Shown piece after piece: positions 23,451 through 31,727 of a stretch of DNA of 36,657 nt. The notes below the pieces were generated by a model, which ran no database searches, had not been told where the DNA came from, and saw only the letters and a list, made by a program, of their open reading frames with translations. The DNA comes from Bacillus fungorum (lineage in GTDB: Bacteria; Bacillota; Bacilli; Bacillales; Bacillaceae_G), in NCBI RefSeq assembly GCF_002746455.1, contig NZ_NWUW01000037.1, forward strand, positions 1-36,657, in the 5' to 3' direction. The stretch's first letter is position 1. Every line of letters begins with the position of its first letter. The position numbers and the translations under genes were made by a program.

Positions 23451-23960
23451 CATTAAACTTATTGTTTTTGCAATGATTTTTTCAAATTTCTTATGTATTC
23501 CATTGAAAATTCGACATTCCATTCATTATCTTAATATACATTTTCTATCCACTTTGAAAAACTCTATGAATCTAATGCAATGCAAAGAATGTATTTCCTA
23601 GTAAAGTTCCTTCCATGAAGTATACTCTTATCATGACAAAAAATACTTTTTTTATCAATAGTATAATATTTTTAGAAAACTATTTTTGATACTATCTATC
23701 GTTTTTAAAAGATTTGACGATTTGTAAGATTTAACTTCAAAAATCCTGTTCTAATTTGACGAAAATACACTTTCCACTACCTACTTTTCACTACCTATGG
23801 AATTTTCAGGATATTTATATTATCATATATACAGTAGTATTTTAATCCATACAAATTTTATTTCCCCTACACTGAAACCAATCAAACTTTTACAGGTCGG
23901 CAAATTGAATTTTGAGATGGAAGTCTTATTGCCCGCAAATAGTGGAATCAAAAAGGAGGT
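23451..23960. other. AT-rich intergenic region, no gene seen
   Basis: About 500 bases between the entFM repeats and a small plus-strand ORF. No open frame with a ribosome binding site, no RNA family motif and no terminator were recognised. The last part may hold the promoter and leader of the 56-aa ORF. Confidence 0.5.
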
Positions 23961-23966
23961 ATATTT

Positions 23967-24137
23967 ATGAAAAACATAATAGATGATCCTATAAATAAAA
24001 ATATAGAACTGTACTATGCTTTTTTTCAATTTGTTTCATTTATCACCTTACAAAAAGTATCAACTATTGAAATACGTAAAAACGAATTAAAAAATCAGAT
24101 GAAAAATTCCTATCAAAAAAATCCTTATTACTTATAA
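23967..24137 (+). CDS. 56-aa hypothetical protein
   Basis: An ORF starting MKNIIDDPINKNIELYYAFF and ending KNPYYL. The ribosome binding site AAAAAGGAGGT lies about 6 bases before ATG, one of the best in the window, and a perfect 14-bp terminator follows at the stop. The middle is hydrophobic and aromatic (YYAFFQFVSFITL), the rest is Lys/Asn-rich; it could be a peripheral or single-pass membrane peptide. I do not recognise the family. The combination of start signal and terminator makes it a real small gene in my view. Confidence 0.65.
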   Translation: MKNIIDDPINKNIELYYAFFQFVSFITLQKVSTIEIRKNELKNQMKNSYQKNPYYL

Positions 24138-24170
24138 AAGGTGAACAGGTTGTATCCCTGTTCACCTTTT
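24136..24170. terminator. Terminator after the 56-aa ORF
   Basis: A perfect 14-bp stem AAAAGGTGAACAGG with its complement and a 7-nt loop TTGTATC. A/T ends permit use on both strands; on the minus strand it would end the nitroreductase remnant. Confidence 0.85.
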
Positions 24171-24182
24171 ATCGTTCCTACA

Positions 24183-24371
24183 TTATTTATAAATTTTCAC
24201 ACGGTTTTCTAATGGTTGGTATTCTTTTTCAACTGCAGGTACCACTGGTTTACCAAACGGCATTTGCGCAGTAAGCTTCCAGCTTTCTGGAACTTCCCAT
24301 TCTTTTCTCACTTCTTCATTAATTAATGGATTGTAATTAAACTCAAATAATAACACTCGTATTTTCCACAT
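24183..24371 (-). pseudogene. C-terminal remnant of a nitroreductase-family gene
   Basis: About 50 codons (YNPLINEEVRKEW, then PESWKLTAQMPFGKP and YQPLENRVKIYK) match the C-terminal end of the Frm2/YdgI-like nitroreductase group, where the order is HYNPLID, WKLIAQMPFG, PLEDRVKVF. The first ~11 residues (MWKIRVLLFEF) do not fit the family, and nothing of the FMN-binding N-terminal ~140 residues is present. It lies between two terminators. This is probably a deletion remnant; expression as a 62-aa protein is unlikely. Confidence 0.65.
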
Positions 24372-24396
24372 TTTTCCTTCCTAACACTAAAAATAA

Positions 24397-24443
24397 AAAG
24401 GCAATTTATGGTTACCAATAATAAGTAACAACAAATTGCCTTT
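24397..24443 (-). terminator. Terminator of the D,D-carboxypeptidase gene
   Basis: AAAGGCAATTT (24397-24407) pairs with AAATTGCCTTT (24433-24443), with an inner GTTAC/GTAAC helix. A T-run follows on the minus strand. Confidence 0.8.
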
Positions 24444-24473
24444 CTTATATGATGATCTAACTCAGTATTTTAC

Positions 24474-25427
24474 TTAATTAACTAAACCAAATGCATAAGA
24501 CATTAGCTTATTTGTCTCTGCAAAACGCTTCGTTTTACCTTTCGTTCCCATTACAACTGTAATAATACGAGTATCACCTTGTTTTGCTGTCCCCGTAAAA
24601 CAATACCCTGCGCTATCTGTGAATCCTGTTTTTAATCCATCTATTCCTTCTATATATAAAGCTTTATTATTTTTGTTTAACATATCATTTGTACTTATAA
24701 CATGAATATTATTAAATGCTAACTGACTTTGACGTAAATGAGTCACTTTTAATATTTCTGGATAATCTTTTATTAGATGATACGCCAAGTTTGCTACATC
24801 AGCAGCTGTCATCTTCGTCTCACTTCCATCGGGTTCCTGTAGTCCTGATGCATTTGCGAATTTAGCATAATCCGACATTTTTAACTGCTTTGCTTTTGCA
24901 TTCATGAGCTGAACGAAATCTTTTTCCGTTTTTGCCATATGTTCTGCTAAAGCTACAGCCGAATTATTTGCTGATTCAATCATTAATGCATGGAACAGAT
25001 CCTTAACAGTCAATGTGTCATTCACTTGAACTGGGATTCTCGCACCCTCTGTTTGTGCCGCTTTCGCACTCATTTTCACTGGATCTTCCCAGCGAACTTT
25101 CCCATTATGTACATTTTCTAATAGAAGGTAGGCTGTCATCATCTTAGACATGCTTGCTGGCGCAAAAGCCTCATTTTCATTATGTTGATAAATAACATCT
25201 CCATTACTCGCATCAATAATCATAGCTGCTTTTGCATCAATTTCTGGTGGTATATACTTTGGTGGTACTACTTTTTCAGTTAATCCTGTTTTAGGTAGTT
25301 CTGCCACCTGTAAAGGTTGTCCCTCTACATTTGTTGCACTCTTTTGAGTTCCTTGGAATAAGAACCAACATATCCCTAAAATAATGACTAGTAGGATCGT
25401 CAGCCTTCCCCATTTTAACCGCTTCAT
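24474..25427 (-). CDS. D-alanyl-D-alanine carboxypeptidase (S11, DacF-like)
   Basis: A 317-aa low-molecular-weight penicillin-binding protein that trims the terminal D-Ala of peptidoglycan stem peptides. It has an N-terminal hydrophobic anchor (about 8-25). Active-site motifs are SMSK (Ser92, Lys95), SAN (152-154) and KTG (266-268). The chain stops soon after the catalytic domain, so the C-terminal beta domain and amphipathic anchor of PBP5 and DacA are absent; anchoring would be N-terminal. It is a single gene with its own terminator, divergent from mccF. Confidence 0.9.
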   Translation of the reverse strand: MKRLKWGRLTILLVIILGICWFLFQGTQKSATNVEGQPLQVAELPKTGLTEKVVPPKYIPPEIDAKAAMIIDASNGDVIYQHNENEAFAPASMSKMMTAYLLLENVHNGKVRWEDPVKMSAKAAQTEGARIPVQVNDTLTVKDLFHALMIESANNSAVALAEHMAKTEKDFVQLMNAKAKQLKMSDYAKFANASGLQEPDGSETKMTAADVANLAYHLIKDYPEILKVTHLRQSQLAFNNIHVISTNDMLNKNNKALYIEGIDGLKTGFTDSAGYCFTGTAKQGDTRIITVVMGTKGKTKRFAETNKLMSYAFGLVN

Positions 25428-25615
25428 TTCAAAACTCCTTTAGCAAACCTTTTATACACTCACATTTAACCATAACAATAATTACTTTATATCGTCAAGG
25501 CAAAAAGCATATTTATTCATCTAATACATTTATGTTACACTTAAAATAACGAAATATAAGAATATTCAATGATAAATTATCGTAAATTAACTATTTAATA
25601 GAAAGGATTCTTACC

Positions 25616-26617
25616 ATGCTACTTCCAAAATCATTAAAATACGGAGACACTATCGGCATTTATTCGCCCTCTTCACCAGCAACCCACACTTCTCCAAATA
25701 GATTTGAACGGGCGAAATCTTACTTACAACAGAAAGGATTTCACATATTAGAAGGTTCACTAACAGGTCGATATGATTATTATCGATCTGGCAGTATACG
25801 AGAGCGTGCTGAGGAACTGAACGCTTTAATAAGAAATCCTAGTGTATCTTGTATTATGTCAACAATTGGCGGTATGAATTCTAATTCATTATTACCTTAT
25901 ATTGATTATGATGCTTTTCAAAACAACCCTAAAATAATGATTGGCTATTCAGATACAACAGCTTTATTACTAGGGATCTATGCAAAAACAGGAATTCCTA
26001 CATTTTACGGTCCGGCGCTCGTTCCCTCCTTTGGAGAATTTGAGCCTTTTGTAGATTATACATACAAATATTTTTCAGAAACATTACTGCATGATCAAGT
26101 GCTTCCTTACAACATAGAACAACCTTTATTTTGGTCAGATGAATTTATTAATTGGGAAGAGAAAACAAAAGAAAAAGAACTTAGACAAAATAATTGGATT
26201 TCTGTAACAAACGGACAAGCTACTGGACGTGTTATTGGCGGCAACTTAAATACAATACAAGGAATTTTGGGCAGCCCTTATATGCCATGTATTCAAGAAG
26301 GCGATATTCTATTTATTGAGGATAGCTCAAAAGATGCAGCTACTATTGAAAGAAGCTTTTCATTACTTAAGGTTAACGGTGTATTTGATAAAGTTTCAGG
26401 TATTATTCTTGGAAAACATGAGCAATTTGATGATTGTGGTACAAATCGCAAGCCTTACGAAATATTATTAGAAGTACTGCATAACCAAAGAATCCCTTTA
26501 CTAGCTGACTTTGATTGTTGTCATACCCATCCGATGATCACTATGCCTATAGGTGTTCAAGTGAACATGGATGCAACTAATAAAACAATACATATTTTAG
26601 AAAAATGGAAGATATAA
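25616..26617 (+). CDS. mccF: MccF-like S66 serine carboxypeptidase
   Basis: A 333-aa protein of the LD-carboxypeptidase/MccF family. Nucleophile Ser112 is in GYSDTT, the likely Glu is Glu235 in FIEDSS, and the His is His303 or His305 in CCHTHP. The length and YGDTIGIYSPSSP start match the B. anthracis MccF I recall, which cleaves the amide in microcin C-type aminoacyl nucleotides and gives self-protection or detoxification. A role on peptidoglycan L,D-peptides is the alternative. GAAAGGA lies 9 bases before ATG. Its TAA stop lies inside the ATAAA end of a short bcr-type repeat. No microcin biosynthesis genes are near. Confidence 0.88.
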   Translation: MLLPKSLKYGDTIGIYSPSSPATHTSPNRFERAKSYLQQKGFHILEGSLTGRYDYYRSGSIRERAEELNALIRNPSVSCIMSTIGGMNSNSLLPYIDYDAFQNNPKIMIGYSDTTALLLGIYAKTGIPTFYGPALVPSFGEFEPFVDYTYKYFSETLLHDQVLPYNIEQPLFWSDEFINWEEKTKEKELRQNNWISVTNGQATGRVIGGNLNTIQGILGSPYMPCIQEGDILFIEDSSKDAATIERSFSLLKVNGVFDKVSGIILGKHEQFDDCGTNRKPYEILLEVLHNQRIPLLADFDCCHTHPMITMPIGVQVNMDATNKTIHILEKWKI

Positions 26618-26673
26618 AGTGAAACTTTAATCAGCCCTCACCAATTGGGCTGCCCGGCAAATAGCTGAATAAA
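26614..26673 (-). repeat. Short bcr-type repeat, 60 bp
   Basis: ATAAAGTGAAACTTTAATCA at one end and GGCAAATAGCTGA-ATAAA at the other, flanked by ATAAA (26614-26618 and 26669-26673). The end sequence is that of B. cereus bcr elements (AGTTTCACTTTAT in the other strand), but the internal part is much shorter than the repeat at 12860. The first ATAAA supplies the mccF stop codon. Confidence 0.55.
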
Positions 26674-26728
26674 AAACGCTTATATTATAGAAAGAAAACA
26701 TAATGGACTTTTCCATTAGAAAACATAA

Positions 26729-26758
26729 AAAAGCTCCGTTATTACAACCGGAGCTTTT
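26729..26758 (-). terminator. Terminator of the DUF6376-like lipoprotein gene
   Basis: AAAAGCTCCG pairs with CGGAGCTTTT, with a 10-nt loop and A/T-rich flanks. It lies three bases past the lipoprotein stop. Confidence 0.85.
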
Positions 26759-26760
26759 CA

Positions 26761-27207
26761 TTATTGCCCTAAATTTTGTATCTTATCTTTCAAATCTCGA
26801 ACTTGATCTACCGTTTGCATAAGCTCAGAGTTTTTAAATTGCTCTACATCCACTTTCCCTTCTTCTATCTTCGTCATCGCCGTATCAATTAATGTATTTA
26901 ACTTTTCGTTATATCCGACGATTTGCTGATGAAGATCTTTTGCTACATCAGGTGGCGTTAATTCATTGAAAGCTGGTATACCTTGCTTAATTTCACTAAG
27001 CTTCGTTTCTAATTCTTTGCGAGCTTCGCTATCATTAACGGCCTTTTCAGCTAAAGCTGGTGCATCATTTGCAAATGCACTTATTTCATTTACATAGTCT
27101 GTCGCTTTTTGCGCATAATTTAGGGAGTTCTTCCCTTCCTCTACTAGTGAACATCCCATTAAACCAATTGCAACTATAAATACTAATAAAATTGATTTTA
27201 TTTTCAT
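26761..27207 (-). CDS. DUF6376-like lipoprotein
   Basis: A 148-aa protein with a signal peptide ending in IGLMGC (Cys19), so a surface lipoprotein. The mature part is helical and rich in Ala, Glu and Lys (SLNYAQKATDYVNEISAF, ELTPPDVAKDLHQQI, VDQVRDLKDKIQNLGQ). This order fits what I recall as DUF6376, found across Bacillus with unknown function. ATG is preceded by GAAGGGAG about 8 bases away. It is a single gene with its own terminator. Confidence 0.75.
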   Translation of the reverse strand: MKIKSILLVFIVAIGLMGCSLVEEGKNSLNYAQKATDYVNEISAFANDAPALAEKAVNDSEARKELETKLSEIKQGIPAFNELTPPDVAKDLHQQIVGYNEKLNTLIDTAMTKIEEGKVDVEQFKNSELMQTVDQVRDLKDKIQNLGQ

Positions 27208-27297
27208 TTTAGACTCCCTTCATCTTTATAACTGTCTGTAATTTTCTCTATCATAACTTCTAGCGAAATTACTTATAACCTTTTTTCCAATAGCTAT

Positions 27298-27519
27298 TCA
27301 CCCTCTTACATGCCCGATTACCGTTACAACATCTATTTCTATATGTACGCTAATAATATCTTCAATTATATCCATATATCCTTGTCCTATAGCTGTTCCA
27401 TAGTGTAATGTAAGCCCCTTCTTTTCATACACTGACTTTGGCACTGAAAAAATAAATCTCCTTAAGTTTCTCTCATCAGCTGGTTCCATGATTAAAACAA
27501 TCCCATCTTCATCAAACAT
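27298..27519 (-). CDS. 73-aa hypothetical protein
   Basis: A small acidic protein starting MFDEDGIVLIMEPADERN, predicted as alternating strands and helices, with no membrane segment. ATG follows TTGGAGGGCG by about 7 bases, a convincing start signal. No terminator is evident before the lipoprotein gene 90 bases downstream, so the two might be co-transcribed. I do not recognise the family. Confidence 0.6.
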   Translation of the reverse strand: MFDEDGIVLIMEPADERNLRRFIFSVPKSVYEKKGLTLHYGTAIGQGYMDIIEDIISVHIEIDVVTVIGHVRG

Positions 27520-27643
27520 ATACGCTCGCCCTCCAACTTTACATTCACTATGGCTCAGTATTGCCTTTGTCCACTAAATTTAAAACCTAAAAATAAGTTA
27601 TACGCTTCTCTATAATTAAAAATAAGAAGCATTCATTCTTTTT

Positions 27644-27937
27644 TTAGAAGTTTGACTCGTTAAATAACATAAGTGCATTTTCGAATTGTCCAAGGGTTAA
27701 CCTATTTTTTATATAAATAATATTCGAATGATTACACATATATTTTTGTATAACCTTTTCTGTTTCGTCATTCTTACTATCATCCCCAATGATGATTTCT
27801 ATATTAGAATATATTTGTTCTAACACACTACATAATGCTTTTTCAAAGTATCATGGACGATTATAAGTAGGGATTAATACACTTACCAACGGAATTTGAT
27901 CTATCGCCTCTTCACTTTTTTCAAAATGATTTCTCAT
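27644..27937 (-). pseudogene. Broken glycosyltransferase family 2 gene
   Basis: Reading from ATG at 27935-27937 (GGAGGA just upstream), the frame gives a GT2 N-terminus: VSVLIPTYNRP, then an in-frame TGA (27851-27853, codon 29), then YFEKALCSVLEQIY and IEIIIGDDSKNDETEKV. It ends after LGQFENALMLFNESNF. The stop replaces one residue between NRP and YFEKAL. The protein lacks everything past about residue 97, including the DXD metal site. Two independent lesions, nonsense and 3' truncation, mark it as dead. Confidence 0.8.
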
Positions 27938-28142
27938 CTTATTCCTCCACCTTTTCGCATATTATTTATATACGCGACACAAAGTCACATAACCAAAATC
28001 ATATGGAACCTTTATACTTTTATGCAAGTCTGTAATAAAATAGCCTATTTTTTACTCCTATATATAAACATTCAATAATACAGTCCATTGATTAGCTGTT
28101 TATTATTCATATGATTACTATCATAAAATAATGTAGAGCCAA
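27938..28142. other. Intergenic region, no gene seen
   Basis: This is upstream of the glycosyltransferase pseudogene. A plus-strand open frame from 27896 lacks a start signal and overlaps the pseudogene. I see no promoter or RNA element of note; a bcr-type repeat and the cydC terminator follow to the right. Confidence 0.45.
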
Positions 28143-28195
28143 ATACAGTGAAACTTTAATTAGAGGGGCTTACCACCCGCAAATGGCAGGATAAA
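28143..28195 (-). repeat. Short bcr-type repeat, 53 bp
   Basis: AGTGAAACTTTAATTAGAGG begins the element and GGCAGG-ATAAA ends it. The flanks are ATACA (28143-28147, one mismatch) and ATAAA (28191-28195). It shares its first 15 bases with the repeat at 26614 and has the same orientation. A small stem can form from CCGCAAATGGCAGG. Confidence 0.55.
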
Positions 28196-28230
28196 TCTAT
28201 ACCTTAAAAAGAATATATATTTCTTAACAA

Positions 28231-28264
28231 AAAAATAGCTCCACCATTAGGCGTAGCTATTTTT
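28231..28264 (-). terminator. Terminator of the cyd operon
   Basis: AAAAATAGCT pairs with AGCTATTTTT, 14-nt loop, with an A-run beyond the stem giving T-run RNA on the minus strand. It lies 20 bases after the cydC stop. Confidence 0.8.
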
Positions 28265-28284
28265 ACAACGAATACTAAATGAAA

Positions 28285-30009
28285 CTACATTCCTTTATCT
28301 AACTCATACAACTTACGATACTTCTCATTTTCTTTCAGAAGTTGTTCATGACTACCTTGCATCACAATTTGACCACAATCAAGGAATATAACTTCATCTA
28401 CATGTTCAATTCCTACAAGATGGTGTGTAATCCAAATAACAGTCTTTTCTTCTGTTGCAGAAAACATTGTTTCTATTAAAGATAGTTCTGTCTTTGGATC
28501 TAAGCCGATCGTAGGTTCATCCAGTACAATTATCGGAGCCTCTTGCATTAGCGTTCTAGCGAAAGCAACCCGTTGTCTTTCTCCACCAGAAAACCTTTTT
28601 CCCATTTCATGCATTTTTGTTTGTAATCCATCCGGAAGAGAAGCGATATGCGAAGCTAATTGTGCTTTCTCTAAAGCTTTCCATATCTCTTCATCCGTAG
28701 CCTCTGGTTTGCCGATTCGCACATTATTTCCAATGGTCGTATCGAATAAATGTGGCTTTTGATTTAATACAGAAATATATTTTGATAAAAGGTTGGTGTG
28801 AGCATGTTCACTATTCAATAAAACTTCACCATGCAACGGATTTAGCGCACCTGTTAACAATTTTAACAAAGTAGATTTCCCTGTTCCGCTTCTTCCTAAA
28901 ATGGCGATTTTCTTTCCTGCCTTTATTTGTAGTGATACTTCTTTCAATACAAGTTCATTACTATCTGGATAACTAAACGATACATTATTTAATTCAATGT
29001 CTATATGTTTTGATGTAACATAATCTTTATCTCCATGTAATTCCTTTTCCACCTGTAAAACATCCTTACCTTCTACTTGATTTAGACGGTGAACGGATTC
29101 TACATATGATGGAATTCGATCGATGGCATCTGAAAGAGGAATTAACGCGTTTGTGACAGATAACGTCATTAAGACGAAAGCCGCAATAACGGTAGGTGCA
29201 ATCTGTTCACTTGCCGTCTCATTTCCAGTCCATATGATCATTGAAATAACTACAATCCCCACTACTAATTGAATGATACTGTCCCGAATATGCTTCCAGC
29301 GCTTCATTCTTTTTTCCGTTTTTAACAACTGAGCATTTTGCTCTACATACTTATCAATGAATTCATCTTTTCTACCACTTGCTTGCCAATCAGATAATCC
29401 AAAAACAGCGTCTGTTAGTTGTTGATACAAACGGTTTCTTCCTTGCTTTAAAGTAACATGATGTTGCTTCATTAAAAGTAATGATACAAACGGAAGAAGA
29501 AAGACGATAATTGCTAGCATACACCCTGCAACAAGTGCAAACACTACGTCGAATGCACCGATAACAAGTACGAATATGCTATATACAACTAATGCTAATA
29601 TGCTAGGAAATATTGTACGTAAATATAGGTTTTGCAAATACTCTATATCTTCGGATAATACACCTAACATATCGCCCGTTTGGAATCGTGAACGGAAAAA
29701 TAACGCCTGAGGCTCTACTATTCTATATAGTTTCGTTCTCATCTTTTCTAATATACGTAGTACGACATCGTGTCCAACTAAACGCTCTAAATAATGAAAT
29801 ACTGCTTGTCCTATACTAAACGCACGTGTTGCAACGATAGGAACGTATACAGCCATTACATTTTCTGGTCTAAGAGCAGATTTAGAGATTAAATAACCTG
29901 AAATGAAAAGTAACATCGCACCTGAACTAACTCCAAGAAGACCGAGGAAAATAGTTAATGTCATTCTACCTTTATTTTGCTGTATATAAGGTTTAATCCA
30001 GTTACTCAT
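28285..30009 (-). CDS. cydC: CydC subunit of the CydDC-type ABC exporter
   Basis: A 574-aa membrane half-transporter with six predicted helices and an ATPase: Walker A GRSGTGKST, signature FSGGERQR, Walker B IIVLDEPTIGLDP and H-loop WITHHLVG. The N-terminal GYLISKSALRPENV and REPH-like AFHYLERLVGHDV segments mark the CydC subfamily. With CydD it exports thiols and is needed to assemble cytochrome bd. It starts two bases after cydD ends. In B. subtilis naming the letters C and D are swapped (cydC directly follows cydB). It is the last gene of the operon. Confidence 0.92.
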   Translation of the reverse strand: MSNWIKPYIQQNKGRMTLTIFLGLLGVSSGAMLLFISGYLISKSALRPENVMAVYVPIVATRAFSIGQAVFHYLERLVGHDVVLRILEKMRTKLYRIVEPQALFFRSRFQTGDMLGVLSEDIEYLQNLYLRTIFPSILALVVYSIFVLVIGAFDVVFALVAGCMLAIIVFLLPFVSLLLMKQHHVTLKQGRNRLYQQLTDAVFGLSDWQASGRKDEFIDKYVEQNAQLLKTEKRMKRWKHIRDSIIQLVVGIVVISMIIWTGNETASEQIAPTVIAAFVLMTLSVTNALIPLSDAIDRIPSYVESVHRLNQVEGKDVLQVEKELHGDKDYVTSKHIDIELNNVSFSYPDSNELVLKEVSLQIKAGKKIAILGRSGTGKSTLLKLLTGALNPLHGEVLLNSEHAHTNLLSKYISVLNQKPHLFDTTIGNNVRIGKPEATDEEIWKALEKAQLASHIASLPDGLQTKMHEMGKRFSGGERQRVAFARTLMQEAPIIVLDEPTIGLDPKTELSLIETMFSATEEKTVIWITHHLVGIEHVDEVIFLDCGQIVMQGSHEQLLKENEKYRKLYELDKGM

Positions 30010-30011
30010 CT

Positions 30012-31727
30012 CTATCCCCTCTCTTTCCTGTGAAAATGTAATGCCTCATTCTTTAAAAGTTCTTCATATGTTCCACTTTCTATCATTTTCCCTTTATTTA
30101 AAATAAGAATATGATCCATCTGTTTCATCCAGTGAAGACGATGTGTTGCAAGAAATACTAACTTACCTTCAAACAGACGTAACATTGCTTTCTTTATTTC
30201 AAATTCAGTTTCAATATCAAGATGTGCCGTAGGCTCGTCTAATAAAATAATTGGCTTTTTACTTAAAAGTGCACGCGCCATAGCGACACGTTGTTCTTGT
30301 CCGCCACTAAGCATACGTCCACCTTCTCCAATTCTTTCGTACATTCCATTCGGAAGCGATGTAACGAGTGAAAGAAGACCGACTTCATTAATAACTCTTT
30401 CCACTTCTTCATCAGTTGTATTTGTTTCATAGAAACAAATGTTATCTTTTAATGAAAGCGGGAAAATATAAGGTTGCTGCGGAATATAAGCAATATTCTT
30501 TTGCCACTCTTCACGAGTAGACCCGTTAATTTCCATACCATTTACTATCATCTTTCCACCCGAAGGAGTTAAAAATCCTGCTAATACGTCGATTAACGTC
30601 GATTTCCCTGCCCCACTTTCACCAATTACACCTATAGCGCCGTTTCCATTCCAAGTAAAATCAATTCCCTCTAATATAGCTTTTTCAGATTCATCATTCT
30701 TTACTTTTACATCTTGTAATTTCAAGTTACTAGAGGAATTCCATATTATATCTACATTAGATTCTTTCTTTCCTATTTTTTTTTGTTGCTGTAAAATCTC
30801 TTCTATTTGCTCCATTGCAAGTTGTCCATCTAACGTCGCATGATAATTTGCTCCAACTTGTTTAATCGGCAAGAAATATTCCGGAGCTAATATTAAAATC
30901 GTAAGGGCTGGCAATAGTACAATTGTCCCATCTATTAAACGTATCCCTAATCCGACTGCCACAAATGCGATTGATAAACTCGTAAAGAAATCTAATGCAA
31001 AAGAAGAAAGAAAAGCAACTCGCAAAGTACGCATCGTTGCTTTTCTATATCTTTTACTTACTTTTTCAATCTTTCCTTCGTGTTGTTTACTTTGACCTAA
31101 ATACTTTAATGTTTCTAATCCTTTTAACGTATCTACAAAATGATTAGAAAGAACACGGTATGTCTCATACTGACTATCCGCCATTTTCTGCGCTGCTAAT
31201 CCTAGTAGGATCATAAATATAATTACGATAGGAATCGTTACAACTAAAATGATTCCAGACTCAATATCTAGCGTAAAAACATATAGTACAATTAGTCCCG
31301 GTACGATACTACTTCTAATCATTTTAGGAATTGTTAATTCAATATATGTTTTAAATTTCTCAACACCCTCTATCGATAAGGTAACCAGATGACCTGTTCC
31401 AGCAGTTTGAACATACCGTGGACCTAATGTGAAATACGCCTCTATTAATTGTTTTCTCAGTAGCGATCCTGTTTTTTCAGCGAAACGTTCCACTAATATT
31501 TGCGATATTCGAACTAGCATGTGACGTACTGCAAACGTGATTCCGAAATAAACCGTTTCATTTAACACAGATTGCACTGTGTCTCCCTGAAATAAAAACG
31601 TAATAGCCCGCGCTAAAAACACTGTTTGTGCAATAATACTAATTGCTTCTAAAATGCTAATGATTGTTAACACTACATATAAAACTCGGCTACCAGGATA
31701 CGACGGAAGTCCTCTTTTTCTTTTCAT
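30012..31727 (-). CDS. cydD: CydD subunit of the CydDC-type ABC exporter
   Basis: A 571-aa half-transporter with membrane domain in residues 1-310 and ATPase after. Walker A is GESGAGKST, signature LSGGQEQR (Glu in place of the usual Arg), Walker B IILLDEPTAHLD and H-loop LATHRLH. The segment LILAPEYFLPIKQVGANYHA is typical of CydD. Start ATG shares one base with the cydB stop (TAATG), so it is coupled. Partner of the CydC product; required for cytochrome bd maturation. Confidence 0.92.
   Translation of the reverse strand: MKRKRGLPSYPGSRVLYVVLTIISILEAISIIAQTVFLARAITFLFQGDTVQSVLNETVYFGITFAVRHMLVRISQILVERFAEKTGSLLRKQLIEAYFTLGPRYVQTAGTGHLVTLSIEGVEKFKTYIELTIPKMIRSSIVPGLIVLYVFTLDIESGIILVVTIPIVIIFMILLGLAAQKMADSQYETYRVLSNHFVDTLKGLETLKYLGQSKQHEGKIEKVSKRYRKATMRTLRVAFLSSFALDFFTSLSIAFVAVGLGIRLIDGTIVLLPALTILILAPEYFLPIKQVGANYHATLDGQLAMEQIEEILQQQKKIGKKESNVDIIWNSSSNLKLQDVKVKNDESEKAILEGIDFTWNGNGAIGVIGESGAGKSTLIDVLAGFLTPSGGKMIVNGMEINGSTREEWQKNIAYIPQQPYIFPLSLKDNICFYETNTTDEEVERVINEVGLLSLVTSLPNGMYERIGEGGRMLSGGQEQRVAMARALLSKKPIILLDEPTAHLDIETEFEIKKAMLRLFEGKLVFLATHRLHWMKQMDHILILNKGKMIESGTYEELLKNEALHFHRKERG

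Noticed and set aside
23269..23460. PlcR box upstream of entFM
   Set aside because: I looked for the TATG-N8-CATA type palindrome expected for PlcR and saw none; the visible repeats have a different form.
23823..24029. 68-aa minus-strand frame
   Set aside because: It is antisense to the 56-aa plus-strand gene, which has the strong start signal and terminator; the minus frame has neither.
25616..26617. Microcin C-type biosynthetic cluster around mccF
   Set aside because: No MccB-like adenylyltransferase, precursor peptide or transporter lies nearby; the gene stands alone between a carboxypeptidase and a repeat.
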